From Trochalopteron elliotii (Eukaryota > Chordata > Aves > Passeriformes > Leiothrichidae), in the NCBI GenBank assembly GCA_024734555.1, contig JANPWX010000026.1, positions 2,498,644 to 2,562,643 of the forward strand: DNA of 64,000 nt. The letters are read 5' to 3'. A program made the position numbers and the translations under genes. The notes under the pieces are model-generated. The model did not search any database. It was not told the DNA's origin and saw only the letters and a program-made list of their open reading frames with translations. Shown piece by piece: positions 50,897 to 62,218 of the stretch (position 1 is the first letter of the stretch; each line of letters starts with the position of its first letter).

Positions 50897-52291
50897 GAAC
50901 AAATCTTTCTGAATTCTTTCGAAGATCATATTTTGGCAAAGGATTCTTCAAACAGTCTGAACATGAAAAAAAAAAGCCAAGCACATTTTCTTTCTGTCAG
51001 ATATGACCCTCATTACAGATTACTGTATTATTGTAATACAGGGTAGGTGATACGATGTACTGTCAAGGAAGTGACAGCTACTACCAGATAATATTGCATT
51101 AATTAATAATGGGACGGTGGTAGAATTTTTGAAGAAGAAAATACACCTGACCATTCATGTTACTGTTAAGTGAATTAACCATGATTAACACTATACAGGC
51201 ACTATGAGAAAAAGGGCATGTTTATATACTTCAGAATGTTTAAAGTATACACTATATACATTGTACAGTTGTGTTTTTTTCCCAAGGAGATGAGAATGAA
51301 TTAAACCTAGCTTTAAAAACAAAACATAAAAATACATGAATAATACGTTGCTTTCATAGAGACTCGTGAAAAGATGAAATGCAGTCCATTGGAAGTGGGT
51401 TTTAAATGAAAAAAATTACTTTAAATACTATTCTATTTGACTGGAAGAAGGGCAGTATGTGGGCTAACATTTGACACATTTGAGACTGTCCCCAAAGACT
51501 TTGACAGCCATGTCTCTTTCTTATTTACCTTTATTTGAACATCTGAATTCTCCTTTGCTGGAATCCTTTGCTACTGATTTCAAAGAAATACCTCAGTGTT
51601 AGGTGACTTACTGAAGGAAATTTTCATGAAATCCAGTTTCAATAAAAGATACAAACCATTAGATTAGGATATTTACTCATTCCTGGTTTTTGATACATGC
51701 AAATTTAATAAATCTATTCTCATGGTAAACAGATGTCATTAGAGTACACATGTATTTTGAAATTTGGTGAAAAAATGCCAAAAAAAATTTGAGAAAAAAT
51801 CTGAAATATATTTGAAAAACACAACAGAAAAAGGTCTCTTACTTTTTTAAATTAATCCTAATTAATGAATATCTTCTTTTGAGTTGAAAACCATTTTTTT
51901 ATTATTATCACTACCACTTTATTCTTTCAGAAACCCTTTACTAGTCCAAAGTGATAGGCATGAGGGTATGTGAAATAAGCATAGCAAAGAAACTTAAGTT
52001 GCAATATTTGTTCTAATGTGTTTCATTTACATTCTGGCTAGGATAAATTACATATTTGATCCAGTGACCAGAGTTTCTGATTTTTAATGCTGATGTTCTG
52101 GTTATGGGAGTACTGCATTTTTCATTCTAACTCTGATTTTTTTCTTCCAAAAGAACTAATCCTCTCAGGACAATTTGAGAGAGCTGATACACTCAAATTA
52201 TCTCATTGAGTTAGGCAATAGACAGACAGAAGCCTATATATGTTGTAGCTGTGCTTCCATTTTTTCTGAAAGTAATACGAATCAATTTTGA
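50897..52291. other. Non-coding AT-rich DNA
   Basis: No frame over 60 codons with a motif, no repeat family and no RNA gene is visible. Confidence 0.55.
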
Positions 52292-52345
52292 ATCATTTGC
52301 ATTTGTACAAATGATGTACAAATGTACATTTGTACAAATGTACAT
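52292..52345. repeat. Cluster of overlapping palindromes built on GTAC cores
   Basis: Three perfect dyads follow one another: a 14-bp palindrome at 52300-52313, a 22-bp palindrome at 52315-52336 and a 24-bp palindrome at 52322-52345. The last two overlap by 15 bases. The first dyad also sits inside a wider inverted repeat with arms ATCATTTG (52292-52299) and CAAATGAT (52308-52315). All share the unit ACAAATGTACATTTGT or parts of it. It can form alternative hairpins on either strand. It probably grew by repeated local inverted duplication. Confidence 0.92.
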
Positions 52346-54214
52346 CCTAATGCTGAAACGTGGAAGACAATGAGATGTCCATCATCCATTCTAAGGGTAT
52401 GTCCAAGTGAAGCTCACAGGAGCAGAGCATTTTCCTTGCTCTACTACCACAGGAACAATTATAGATATTACAAGAGAACACAAATATGACAAAATCTAGA
52501 GATATCTCCAATGTGTGTTCTTTGCCCAACTTTTGACTAACTCATTATGTTCAGTTCTGTATTTGTTAAAAGAGATACCTCCATTGCTTGGAACCAATAA
52601 CCATTTAAGAACTGCCAGGTATATCGTACTTAAACTTGTATCAAATTAATTTATTACATTTTTTTCATTCATTTCAAAACACAATTGAGCAGCATTGAGC
52701 AAACAAAAACTACTTGCAGTATTTTTTAAATCCTTTTAACAACATTTATTTATTTCCCTAAGGCTGGGAATCTAATCTGAAGAAACTAAACAGATATCCA
52801 TATATCAGAATGCCGTGTCATGGGTAGCTTCCCTGGTGGCTTGAGTATCCGAAGCATTATTGCTATGTTACCTCAAAATAAAACCCAGTGTAATTTATCA
52901 TATATTAGTTCTCATGTCTGTGCTAACTCATTCTGCTTTAATTTTTGTGCCTTGAGGCAGCACTGCACTGTGTAAAGCACAGTTGTGAAGGAGAGAGGTC
53001 TACCTAAAATTCCATGTTGAATTATCAAAAGTGAACACGGAAAAGAGCTTTAGCACAATATAATTTCTAGTATAGAAAGGGTCTTTTGTTCATGTTTAAG
53101 ACTAAATAGGTTCAGACACTTTAAAATGCTGAAGAAAGAAAACATGAAATAAAAATAACATCTGTGAATCTCCTATTTGAATGTACTTTCTCAGAGTGGT
53201 GCCACGAGCAAATTCAGCCTGAATTATATAAGACAAACATCAATTCTGAAAACATATAATTACTTTTACAAATATTAATTGAGGTGTCAAGACAAACTGA
53301 CAATACCAAAATGGAAATAGAGGTAACCAAAGCCTTCAGATCTCCGACTGCCATGCAATTTCCCATAAGAGTGGCAGAGATGGAGCAGCAGGAAAGTAAC
53401 ATGTCATTTAGTGTTTCCTTTGAGGTTGTGCACAAAACGTAGTGTCAATAACCCTTCAAAGGAATTATCTTACAACATATGATCAAATTGCATTGCATTC
53501 GTTAAAGGATAAATTCACTAAAAGATGTAGGTGGCAAAGGGTAGCTCAAATATGAAAGGATGTATTATTTTTATACAAACGTTTCCTTAAATGAAGCAAT
53601 AGCATATTTTTGCTTCTACTAGGTTTCGTTAAAATTTTGCTAAAGACCTGACTGTGTCTAGAAAGAGGTCTGTTATTAGCCATATGTAGTGGGAAAATGG
53701 GAAAATAGGGCACTCGAAGACATATTCTAAGAAATCTAAAACAGTGCAAGTTCTCAAAGGCACTACCCCATTTTTACTTTTTTATTCAATGTTACTTTTT
53801 CCACAGAAGAGTTTGCAAAATTGAACACACAGACATCTCGGCTCCTGAAGTATGCAGTCTTGCAGCTCTCCTGGAGTTTGCCCTTTCTGCAATGTAAAGC
53901 TAAGCAATTGAATTTGAGAGGTGTTGGTGACGAGATAAAAGGTATTCTGCATCACTCCTGTGGAGGTGAGCTCTGGCAGAGACAAGAGTAGGAAAGGAAG
54001 GTAGTAACATCTTTAAAAGACTGAAGATACTAAGGGAATAAATGTCAGTGACTGTAAATGTTTAATCTGGTGCTTGCACTTCAGAAGTTAATACATCAAG
54101 AGAGTTTCTCTTCCTTTCCCCATCTGATTTTATCATAAAGATTATTTCTATTTTTGTGTGCTGATGAACTTTGAAGCTTGACAAATAATTTATACATGGA
54201 AATAATATAAAACA
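52346..54214. other. Non-coding AT-rich DNA
   Basis: Frames are at most 73 codons and motif-free, and no repeat family is recognised. Confidence 0.55.
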
Positions 54215-54327
54215 GTTGGTTTTGGTTGGTTGGTTATTTTGGTGTTTGTTTTTTTTGTTTGTTCTTCTATTTGTTTGTTTGGGGTTTTTTTTTGGTTTTT
54301 TGTTTGTTTGTTTGTTTGTTTCATTTT
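54215..54327. repeat. (GTTT)n / (GGTT)n simple repeat
   Basis: An interrupted repeat of GTTT and GGTT units with T runs. The poly-Phe/Cys frame on plus and the Asn/Lys/Thr-rich frames on minus that cross it are repeat artefacts. Confidence 0.93.
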
Positions 54328-54517
54328 TGTGGGCGCACATGCCTCTCTGATGTTTTCCCTACAAACTGGAAAAAATTTCAGCACAGTCTGAATCTCTCAC
54401 CTGCTAATTTTTCCTGGTGCTTCAAGCTTGCTTTGCCTAGCTTTGCTCTGTATTTAATGTGTTAAATTCTGTATTCTCATAATTATTACCTATATTAAAC
54501 TCCTTGGACAATAGTAT

Positions 54518-55039
54518 TGTAGTGGGCTGACCCTGGCTGGATGCCAGATACCCACCAACACCACTCTATCACTCCCCTCCTCAGCTAGGCAGGGGAGAGA
54601 TCACTCACCAAATACTGTCATGGGCAAAAATCAAATTGCAGATATTAATTGAATTTATTACTAACAAAATCAGAGAATGACAATGAGAAGTAAAATAAGA
54701 CCTTAAAAACACCTTCCCCTCACCCTTTTCTCCTTCTCAGCTCCAGAACCTGGAGCCCTGCCTCCCCCTTTTTCTTCACTTACCTTATCTGCAGAGCAGT
54801 TCCTCTCCCATATTCTCACTTTTCTCTGGCTGCAGTTACATCTGGTTTTTGTCTTCTTAAATATGTTATCCCAGACATGTAATTACTATTTCTAACTTGC
54901 CCAGCTTTGGACAGTGGCAGGTCTGTCCTGGAGCCACCTGGGATTGGCTCTGTTGGACACTGGGGAAGCTTCTGGCAGCTTCTCACTGAAGCCACCTCTG
55001 TGGCCCCCTGGCTGCCAAAAACCAGGCCATGCAAACCCA
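54518..55039 (-). mobile_element. Avian endogenous retrovirus solo LTR (ERVL-like), with 4-bp TSD
   Basis: A 522-bp element with TG...CA ends is flanked on both sides by GTAT (54514-54517 and 55040-55043). The sequence resembles a common songbird and chicken LTR family as I remember it, probably ERVL-type. Its sense strand is minus, beginning TGGGTTTGCATGG and ending CCCACTACA. On the sense strand there is a TATTTAA TATA-like sequence at 54857-54863 and an AATAAA at 54654-54659. No gag, pol, env or primer-binding site adjoins it, so it is a solo LTR left by LTR-LTR recombination. ERVL insertions usually duplicate 5 bp; the 4-bp match leaves the class uncertain. Confidence 0.88.
54654..54659 (-). 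promoter_or_regulatory. LTR polyadenylation signal AATAAA
   Basis: TTTATT on plus gives AATAAA on the LTR sense strand. It lies about 200 bases downstream of the TATA-like sequence, consistent with an R region between them. It is the family's likely 3'-end processing signal. Confidence 0.6.
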
Positions 55040-55941
55040 GTATTCTTTTCGGAGGTGGACAGTAATAAGTTTAAATGGACTGTAGTTTCATGCATTGAAA
55101 CACGTGCAGATGGCAAAGGCAGACAAACTTTAAGGCCAAAGGCTACAACTTTAGCATACCAGGCACTGGTGACTCGTCAGTGTGGCTTCACAAAATTCCT
55201 CATCCTTGAACAGAATAAATTCTCTCCACTTGCTCATAGGATTGAGTTGAATTTTATGAGTCTCTTTCCTACCTCAAACTTTGCTGACAAAGAAAAAGGT
55301 AAACCTGAGGTTATGTAAGCACAACAGCTGATGATTATGCATTCTCATTTCCTCACTCTGTTAAATATTTAAATATATAAATTACATCTAACTTTACATC
55401 TCCACAATACTTTGCAGAAAACCAGCTGCTTTCATCAGATTTCTTCCATTTTGGCTCTAAGGGGGAGGAAAAATCTGTCAAAATGCAGGCAACCCCCAAA
55501 ACCCAAACTGGTGTACATGTTCAGATAAAGAGAGAGTGAATGGATGACACTGTCAGCCAGTAACAGGATAGAATATCTCTTCTGTTCTTGAGGTTGGCCT
55601 CTTTTGTATTTCCATGAATTTTCATTACTAGCAATGCAATCAAGTTTCTCACTGGCAGCTGACTAGTTTTTTCAAGGAAGGCTTTCTTGTGAAGTCAGTT
55701 CCTCAACTAATGGATTTGATCAAGTGTTTATTTTTTGAGAAAACTCTGAATACTAACATATCAAATTCAATAAAAGGAAACAGCAAGTTCAAAATTATTT
55801 TCATCTTTTATTTTCTCATTTCTGAACCACATCTACAAATTTTAACAAACTAATTTTATGTAACTCCTTCCAAGCTGCAGAATTTCCAAACCTTGATTTC
55901 TTCAGGGGATAGAAGACTCTTATTTTCATGCTTTTTTGGTG
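55040..55941. other. Single-copy DNA between the two LTRs
   Basis: About 900 bases without retroviral internal sequence, so the two LTRs are separate insertions and not the ends of one provirus. The plus frame at 54914-55318 mostly runs through LTR sequence and is not a gene. Confidence 0.7.
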
Positions 55942-56084
55942 TGTTATAGTGGTCATTTCTCAAGCTGGCTAGCCTCAGCACAGGGAACACTCCAGTGGGA
56001 TCTTTTCCACTCAGCTGTGCCTGCGTGGCGATGGCTGGAGGATTGCAAAAAGGGGGCGCTCCGGAACAGCTGGGTCACAACGAG

Positions 56085-56090
56085 TTTATT
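56085..56090 (-). promoter_or_regulatory. LTR polyadenylation signal AATAAA
   Basis: TTTATT on plus gives CCAATAAACTC on the sense strand, about 75 bases downstream of the TATA box, as expected for the R/U5 end of a compact retroviral LTR. Confidence 0.75.
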
Positions 56091-56162
56091 GGAACCCCGG
56101 CGTGGAGCCCTCACCTCGAGAGTCAGCGTGCCCGAAGACCTCAACTGACTCTCGGGTGAGAA

Positions 56163-56168
56163 CTTATA
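56163..56168 (-). promoter_or_regulatory. LTR TATA box, with inverted CCAAT box upstream
   Basis: The sense strand reads TATAAG here. A CCAAT box on the opposite strand lies at 56195-56199, about 30 bases upstream of the TATA box. Transcription would start about 25-30 bases downstream, near 56135, and run toward lower coordinates. A readthrough transcript would enter the 54.5-55.9 kb region. Confidence 0.65.
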
Positions 56169-56571
56169 ACTGGGGGTGTTACACAGAAGGGAGACCAATA
56201 AGATTTTACAGGGAGGTGGCTCAGATCATAAGCAAACATATAAAACAACCATACAATGAACATTAGTAGGTGACAATCAGGATTCTGTCCAATCACTCGA
56301 TGCCTCTCTCAGAATCTTCCAGAAGTGGGGAGTGACCCCAAAAATGATAGACAGCAACAGGTGGCTATCTATGAAGTGATGGACAGTTAGCTGTCTCTGG
56401 GGGGGAAAACTTAGGGAGAATACAGAACCAATCACAGAACTGTCACTGGGGAAAAAACAGGGGTAAATCAAACGTGGGTAACAAAAGGGGTACAGAGAGC
56501 AAACCATTTTACAAAAGAACATTAACTGATGAATTAAACTTAAGATTAAAAAATGCACTCCCACATTGGTG

Positions 56572-59500
56572 CTTTGGCATCCTTTTGAGTCTGCATTCAC
56601 ACAGAATCCTATAGGTTAACAGCTCTGCAACCTTTCCTACCACATCCTGCAGATGATTATGAAGCATGAAGGAAACTGAGAATGACTGAGTATAGATATT
56701 AGCATCCTTTGGAGGATATTAGGAAGCTCTGCTAAGGCATGCTGGGAAGAAGGGGAGTAGAAATCAATAAGAAGAAACATTATGTTAGCACCAGAGACAC
56801 AGAAGTCAAGTGGCCCTAGAGAATCACTCTGTTCTACAGAACAGGTACAGATGAAGCTGCAGGCACATTGTACTGTTGTTCCAAAGATTTCCGCATCGTG
56901 TTCAGCTGACCTTGCAGGTTTCTGATGTAGTTAAAAGCTGTTCCCGCTTACTTCACTAGTTCTGGCCCACATACTGTTTGCAAGCTGAACAATCTCTAAT
57001 GTCCTGCTATTAAAAAAAATAGTCTGCTCAATAAACAAGTGAAACTATTATTGGAAATACTTTTCTAGATTGATCTCAAGTCTCCCTGCAATTATTGCTG
57101 ACTCAGAGTGAGTAACAGCGATGATGGCCTTCTATCCTTGAAAAAGAAATTTGACGGTTCCATGATTTTGTCAAATTTACTTTTCCATGCCCACACAGTA
57201 AACTACAAAAGTGAGACTTAGGACCAAACTCCTATGGTGTCCAACTTAAATCTGTGCAGGGTTGCTTTTTTCCCTCCTTCTGGAAATGATTCTTCATAAA
57301 CCAACAGCAAACTGCTGCCAGCTCCATATGTGATAATGTGCACAGCAGCAAACCATCAAATACTTATATCAAAGGAGGTAATGAGAACAAGCTGAGTAAT
57401 TGGACTGGCCTGAGTAAAAAGGATCTAGCAAAATTTTGAAAAGCCATTTCAATTTGCTGTATCTCTCCATCATGTTCACCAGCATTCCTTCTGCAATTGG
57501 ATTTTATTCAGCATTATTGCTGGGGGCATCCAGATGTAATAGCAAGTTAAGCATTTGTGACAGTGTTAGAGAATGTGATAATGGTAACAATAATCTATAA
57601 ATGGAAAGTTGTAGTCAGTTGCAGCAATCTAAAGATGTGGGCATAAGAAAGATTCAGAGCCAAAGAATTGTTTTCTCTATTGGAAAGCTTCTGCTTTTTT
57701 TTTTTCTTTTTGCTTAGCTTGAGCAAATAGCGCAGATACTGTTTGACTGTATGTCCTTGTAAAAGCTAAATGAGAAAAAATTTGAAGATATAAATTAAAT
57801 CTACTGATTTCATCTTACAACTAATGGATGTATAGAGAAATCATATATAGGCTGGGTAGAGATTATTCTCAAATTTAGCAAAAAATTGACTGATTATTGA
57901 ACCAATGAGAAAGATTAATTTCTTCTCTGTTATCACATGTTAATTTTCTAAATAAATCTCCTAATCTCTTATTTTACTAAATGGCATTTGATTAATCTTA
58001 TCTGTAGACTGTTAAATTCCTTTTTTTTTTCCCAGAAAAAATGAAAACCAAAGAAATACAGAAAAGATAGAGCATGAAAAGAGAAAAGAACATGATTAAA
58101 AAACTGGGAAACAAAAGTGGAAAGTCACTGACAGCAATCAAGAAACATAAGCAATAAGCAAATCTAATTTCAGAGAAAATAGTCATATTGCTGAAATCTT
58201 CCAATTAGGAATGCACGAGGCTGACACCCAAGTATCTTAGAGAAATAATCTGAAACTGAGGAGCTGTTCTGTAATATATTTAACAACAAAATGAAATTGT
58301 CAGATGCTCAATATAAACTGCATTCCCATCTGCTCACATAACTATTGGAAGGTGCTGCACATCTATAATTCAAACCAGCTCTTTAACATTGAATTTCCAC
58401 TGGCAGGAAGGACAGGAAAACCATCTCTCAAAGAGCTTGTCACTTGGGGCCCACTGATGGGTAGAGCCTGGGCAGCTCCAGGCTGACAGTCCCACCTTTG
58501 CCACTGCTCTTCTGCAAGGCCCTGGGCAAGTCACAGACTAGCTACTCAAAGGAATCTCTGGAGCTGCCTCGCCACCTGGTCTGGACTTCTTCTGTCTACC
58601 TGAACAGAGTGGCAAACAGCAATCCTCTCCCTCACAGGCCTGTAGAAGGAACTAGTAGATAATACTGGAAATTGCTGAAAAAAGCCAAATACTTAGGGTT
58701 GATATCTTGTATGAGCTGATCACTGTTTTATTCTTTCGTGTACGAGTTCACCTCCAGCTCACAGATTTGTGTTGCCTTAGGCAAGATGAAAAACATCTGC
58801 CCCTCATGCAGTCACCCATAAAATAAGAGTCAAAAGACATTTAGCTGCCTCTGCTGCCTTTCTCATTGCCGGCCATAAGTATTTTATATTGTAAGCTGCA
58901 TTCAGCCTAATGTTGTACTGCTTCAGATTGTTTTTTCCCCATCCTTTCTGTGAATATATGAAGCACAGGAAAAGACTTTTCAAATTCATGGTCTCTGTAA
59001 CAAAAGAGCAGTAGGACTTTCTTAAAGGAAGAGAAAGGAATGTCTGAAATCACATCTGTTCTCATGTATCATGAGTAAGATTGAAAAAACTGAGAAACAA
59101 GAATAAGGAGGCAAAATGCTGGACAGAATGAAACTCTCAAAGATACAAGCTCAGAAAGAAATTAAATTCATAGATGCCAGGAAGGGGAACAAGACTGGGA
59201 CAAATAGTTGTTAAACTTGATAATTATCAGAGGGGGAAAAAAAGCATAGAAGAAAGAAGACAATACAGAAAGACAGTAACAGTGTTTCAAAGAAACTAAT
59301 TGAAAACTCAAAGCAACTTTGATGCCATTGCACAGACAAAGAGAGAGACCTGAGGCACAACATTCAGATTTGATCTACAATCCCTCTATTCCTGCTTCTT
59401 TCCAAAAATGGATATTCAGGAACTGAATTGATCATGTACATAATTCCTACCTATTTTTTTTGGTGTAGAATATTGTTTTTAAAAATCTTTGGAGTCATCA

Positions 59501-60559
59501 CACCTATAAAAGTTTGTTTGCTTATTTATAGACAAAATAGAAGAAGAAACTCAAAGTTAATTTTATTGACCTTATAAACTAAGTAAGTCACTTTTTTTAT
59601 AGTAAAAAATTAAATAGTGATAAGGATGTTGAAAACCTCTAGCAACTACCCCAGTACAAATCTTGTAAATACTGAAATATCCATATATATTGGAACTTTA
59701 ACAAGACTAAAGAAAACTGCACTGCACTTTCAAACTTTAAATGCATCAGATAGATCCTAACTAAGCTTCCTTAGTGCGAAGAACTTTTCTATTACCTCTT
59801 TAGAGACTGGGCAACTGGATCAAATTTCTTCCTGATTTTCTTTTTTTTTCTGGGTGGCTGGATGTCCCTTTAACTCTATCCTGTACTCACAGGACCATCC
59901 CAATTCTTGTTTAAACAGGAACTGAGTTTTTCTGACGATTAAAGATTAGGGACTCATTCAATATACCTGTAGCAGAAGACATATAGATTTCATTCTTATT
60001 TAAAATACTCAGGCTTGTGCATGATTACTTATAATGTAATGAAAAACACGTGTATCAGTAGGGAGTAGTGTGTACATTTAGGTTCTTTAAAATATTTCTT
60101 TTTTTAAAAATGTTAATTTTAGGTCAGAACTCTGATGATTTAATATTACTGTTTATGAAAATTCAGTTCAAATATTCATTCTACTTGCAATGATAAGAGC
60201 TTTGGGGGGTAATTTGTGTTGGTTCTTCTGTATCCATTTTTTTAGATTTTGCTTCCAAAGAAATCAGCAAGACAAAATAATATGTTTCTTCATGAAAGCA
60301 GAAAACAGTGAATTTTCATCATTAAAAATGCGTCTACAAACTATCTTTCCTTTCAGGGGTAAAAATAATAATCCTTTATCCTTATATCTTCATTAACTTT
60401 GCTCCTTTCTTTCTCTGCTTGGCCAAGTTTTCATTTGTTAAATTTGATAAACTACAGCTTTCCACAAGATACTAAATCAGGCTTAGATTTTTAGTTATTG
60501 AACCCGTTTTAACTACTGTTTTATTTTCTGTGTGTGGGAAAAAAATAGTAGTGTTCCAA
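56572..60559. other. Non-coding AT-rich DNA
   Basis: No gene or repeat family is recognised. Frames are at most about 70 codons. Short T tracts (for example 57697-57704 and 58019-58030) are present. Confidence 0.55.
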
Positions 60560-60573
60560 ATTGCCATAACAAC
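60560..60573. promoter_or_regulatory. Imperfect RFX X-box
   Basis: ATTGCCATAACAAC matches the X-box pattern GTNRCC-N(0-3)-RGYAAC except at the first base and at the second base of the right half. It lies 61 bases before a perfect site. RFX factors bind such sites in promoters and enhancers of ciliary and neural genes. Confidence 0.35.
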
Positions 60574-60620
60574 AGGCTGCACTCCTTAAAACAAGATGAG
60601 CTGTGTGTCAAAGTAAAACT

Positions 60621-60634
60621 GTTGCCATAGTAAC
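60621..60634. promoter_or_regulatory. Perfect RFX X-box
   Basis: GTTGCCATAGTAAC fits the X-box consensus GTNRCC-NN-RGYAAC at every position and is a near-palindrome. The surrounding 100 bases are complex rather than simple repeat. There is no recognisable promoter beside it, so a distal enhancer is the more likely role if it is functional. Confidence 0.5.
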
Positions 60635-62204
60635 CAGTTGAATATTTAAAGTGAAGCATCCTGGTTTAATCAGTCAAATTGTCCCTTTTCCAGAAATCAA
60701 CTACATCAACATTCTTAGAGCAGAAACAGTGAAAAAAGGAAAAACATAGATGCTAATAAAAAATAATTTCTGCCCTGTATGCTCATTTTCTGAGTGTTTT
60801 TGTTTCATAAAATTCACTTAAATTGCTTGTTTCTAACAAGGGTGCAAATATTGGATCCTGTCTTTTATCCTAGAATTCTCAGAAATTCCTCTTGTCTGTT
60901 CAAGATGTGTTTTCCCTTTACAGGTTATTAAGATATTAGCATCTAAGAATGTAGTTGCACATTCATAAAACCACCCAGTGACAATAATACATATTTATAA
61001 CCTCTCTGTTTATGAAGAAGAAGGCTTTAAAAATGGCAGTAGAACTTAAATCCATCCATTAATCATTATCTGCCCTTTTTGTGAACTTTATTATTAGATG
61101 ATCAAAGCTAAATGCTGTTTCATCCTTTAAAAATTACTTTTATTTTTCTGAAGTTTTTTTTAATTATTTTTATGCACTGAAAATGAGATTGTTTTCCTTT
61201 GGAACTTTAAAGAAAAGTATTTCAAGTACTAAACTGTTTTTATCTCAAAACCCAGAGTTTTGCAGGATAGATATCTGTTGTACTTAGTTATGTTATGCCA
61301 TCTCAGATTCCTGTGTTTTTGGCCCTGAAAGTCAATGAACCATCAAGACAGTGACATTTATGCCTCAGAAGAATGCAGAAAAGGAAAAAATGTAGCATTT
61401 TAAAGGCAACACAAATAACCCACAATCTATATTGTTCTTTTGAGATACTGGTTGGTATGACAGAGGGTGAACAGGGTCCGTTACTGATACACAGCTATTG
61501 TAAAAACCCTAACTCACCTCCCAGGGTATCTAGGAAGTGCCATTAGCCTATGCTTCCTAATCAGGATTTTGAGTCAGAGAGCCTGACTCTGAGTCTCGGT
61601 GGTATGGTTGCTTGTCCTATTTCTTTTTTAGCCTAAAGAACACAGTGGCTGCATAGAGAAAAAGACAGATTCTGCGGATTTGGAATGGTTTCCTTCTTCT
61701 TGTGGATGGTCAGCCAGTTCGGAATTAGGAATTGTAGAATAGTGCTCAGAAATAAAATGGCCTCCTAAGTAAAGTATTCATAATTTTCTTAGACTAAGTA
61801 GAATATCACAGATGTCATCTTACTTTTTCATGAAGAGTTTAAAAAAAAAATCTATGAAATTTCAAGCATTGCATTCCTTTTTGCAGGCCCCACGGAGAAA
61901 ATATATACTGTTTCTATTATGTTCTTTTTCTTTCTGCTGGTTCTATTAAACCTTACTAAAAAGGAAAAAGCAGGACTTGGGTGAGGTTTTGCCATTTCCG
62001 GATGCAGTATCTCTATGCAAGATAGTATATATCTTGGTGAATAAAGAAGGAACCCCTCCTCAAAAGGAAATGCTGAAAAGTTATTAATTTCTAACACAGA
62101 ACAGTATGTAGTTCAGAGAATATTTAATATGATTATAGAAAAGGTTTGATTGTACTTTATGCTTGTATTACGTATTATTGCTACTATGTTACAATAGTTT
62201 GAAG
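60635..62204. other. Non-coding AT-rich DNA
   Basis: No gene or repeat family is recognised. The stretch at 60.96-61.16 kb (TAAT- and ATTAATCATTA-like runs) resembles conserved enhancer DNA in texture but cannot be called from one sequence. The minus frame at 61852-62097 is motif-free. Confidence 0.5.
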
Positions 62205-62212
62205 TGACGTCA
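62205..62212. promoter_or_regulatory. Perfect CRE palindrome next to an E-box
   Basis: TGACGTCA is the full CREB/ATF site. It overlaps the start of CACAGCTGAG, which contains a CAGCTG E-box (62213-62218). CpG-containing CREs are usually eroded by deamination unless kept unmethylated, so survival in AT-rich DNA is mildly suggestive of function. Confidence 0.4.
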
Positions 62213-62218
62213 CAGCTG

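Larger units (their letters stand above)
55942..56565 (-). mobile_element. Endogenous retrovirus solo LTR with 6-bp TSD (class II/ERVK-like)
   Basis: A 624-bp element begins TGTTATAG and ends CCCACA on plus, so its sense strand runs TGTGGG...ATAACA. It is flanked by an exact 6-bp duplication, TTGGTG, at 55936-55941 and 56566-56571. Six-base duplications are typical of class II (alpha/betaretrovirus-like) integrases. On the sense strand the order is CCAAT (inverted), TATAAG, AATAAA about 75 bases later, then a U5 of about 145 bases. It is more GC- and CpG-rich than its surroundings in the R/U5 part. No internal retroviral genes adjoin it, so it is a solo LTR. Intact ends and duplication suggest a fairly young insertion. 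The class is inferred from duplication length only. Confidence 0.9.

Noticed and set aside
54062..54465. Lys/Asn/Thr-rich minus frames and a poly-Phe/Cys plus frame
   Set aside because: They are translations of the GTTT/GGTT simple repeat.
54914..55318. 134-codon plus-strand open frame
   Set aside because: Its first part is LTR sequence read on the wrong strand and its rest is single-copy DNA without a motif.
56051..56060. AGGGGGCGCT resembling a CTCF core inside the second LTR
   Set aside because: The upstream CCAC half of the motif is absent.
54518..56565. The two LTRs as the ends of one provirus
   Set aside because: The two sequences are unrelated, each has its own target duplication, and the DNA between them is not retroviral.
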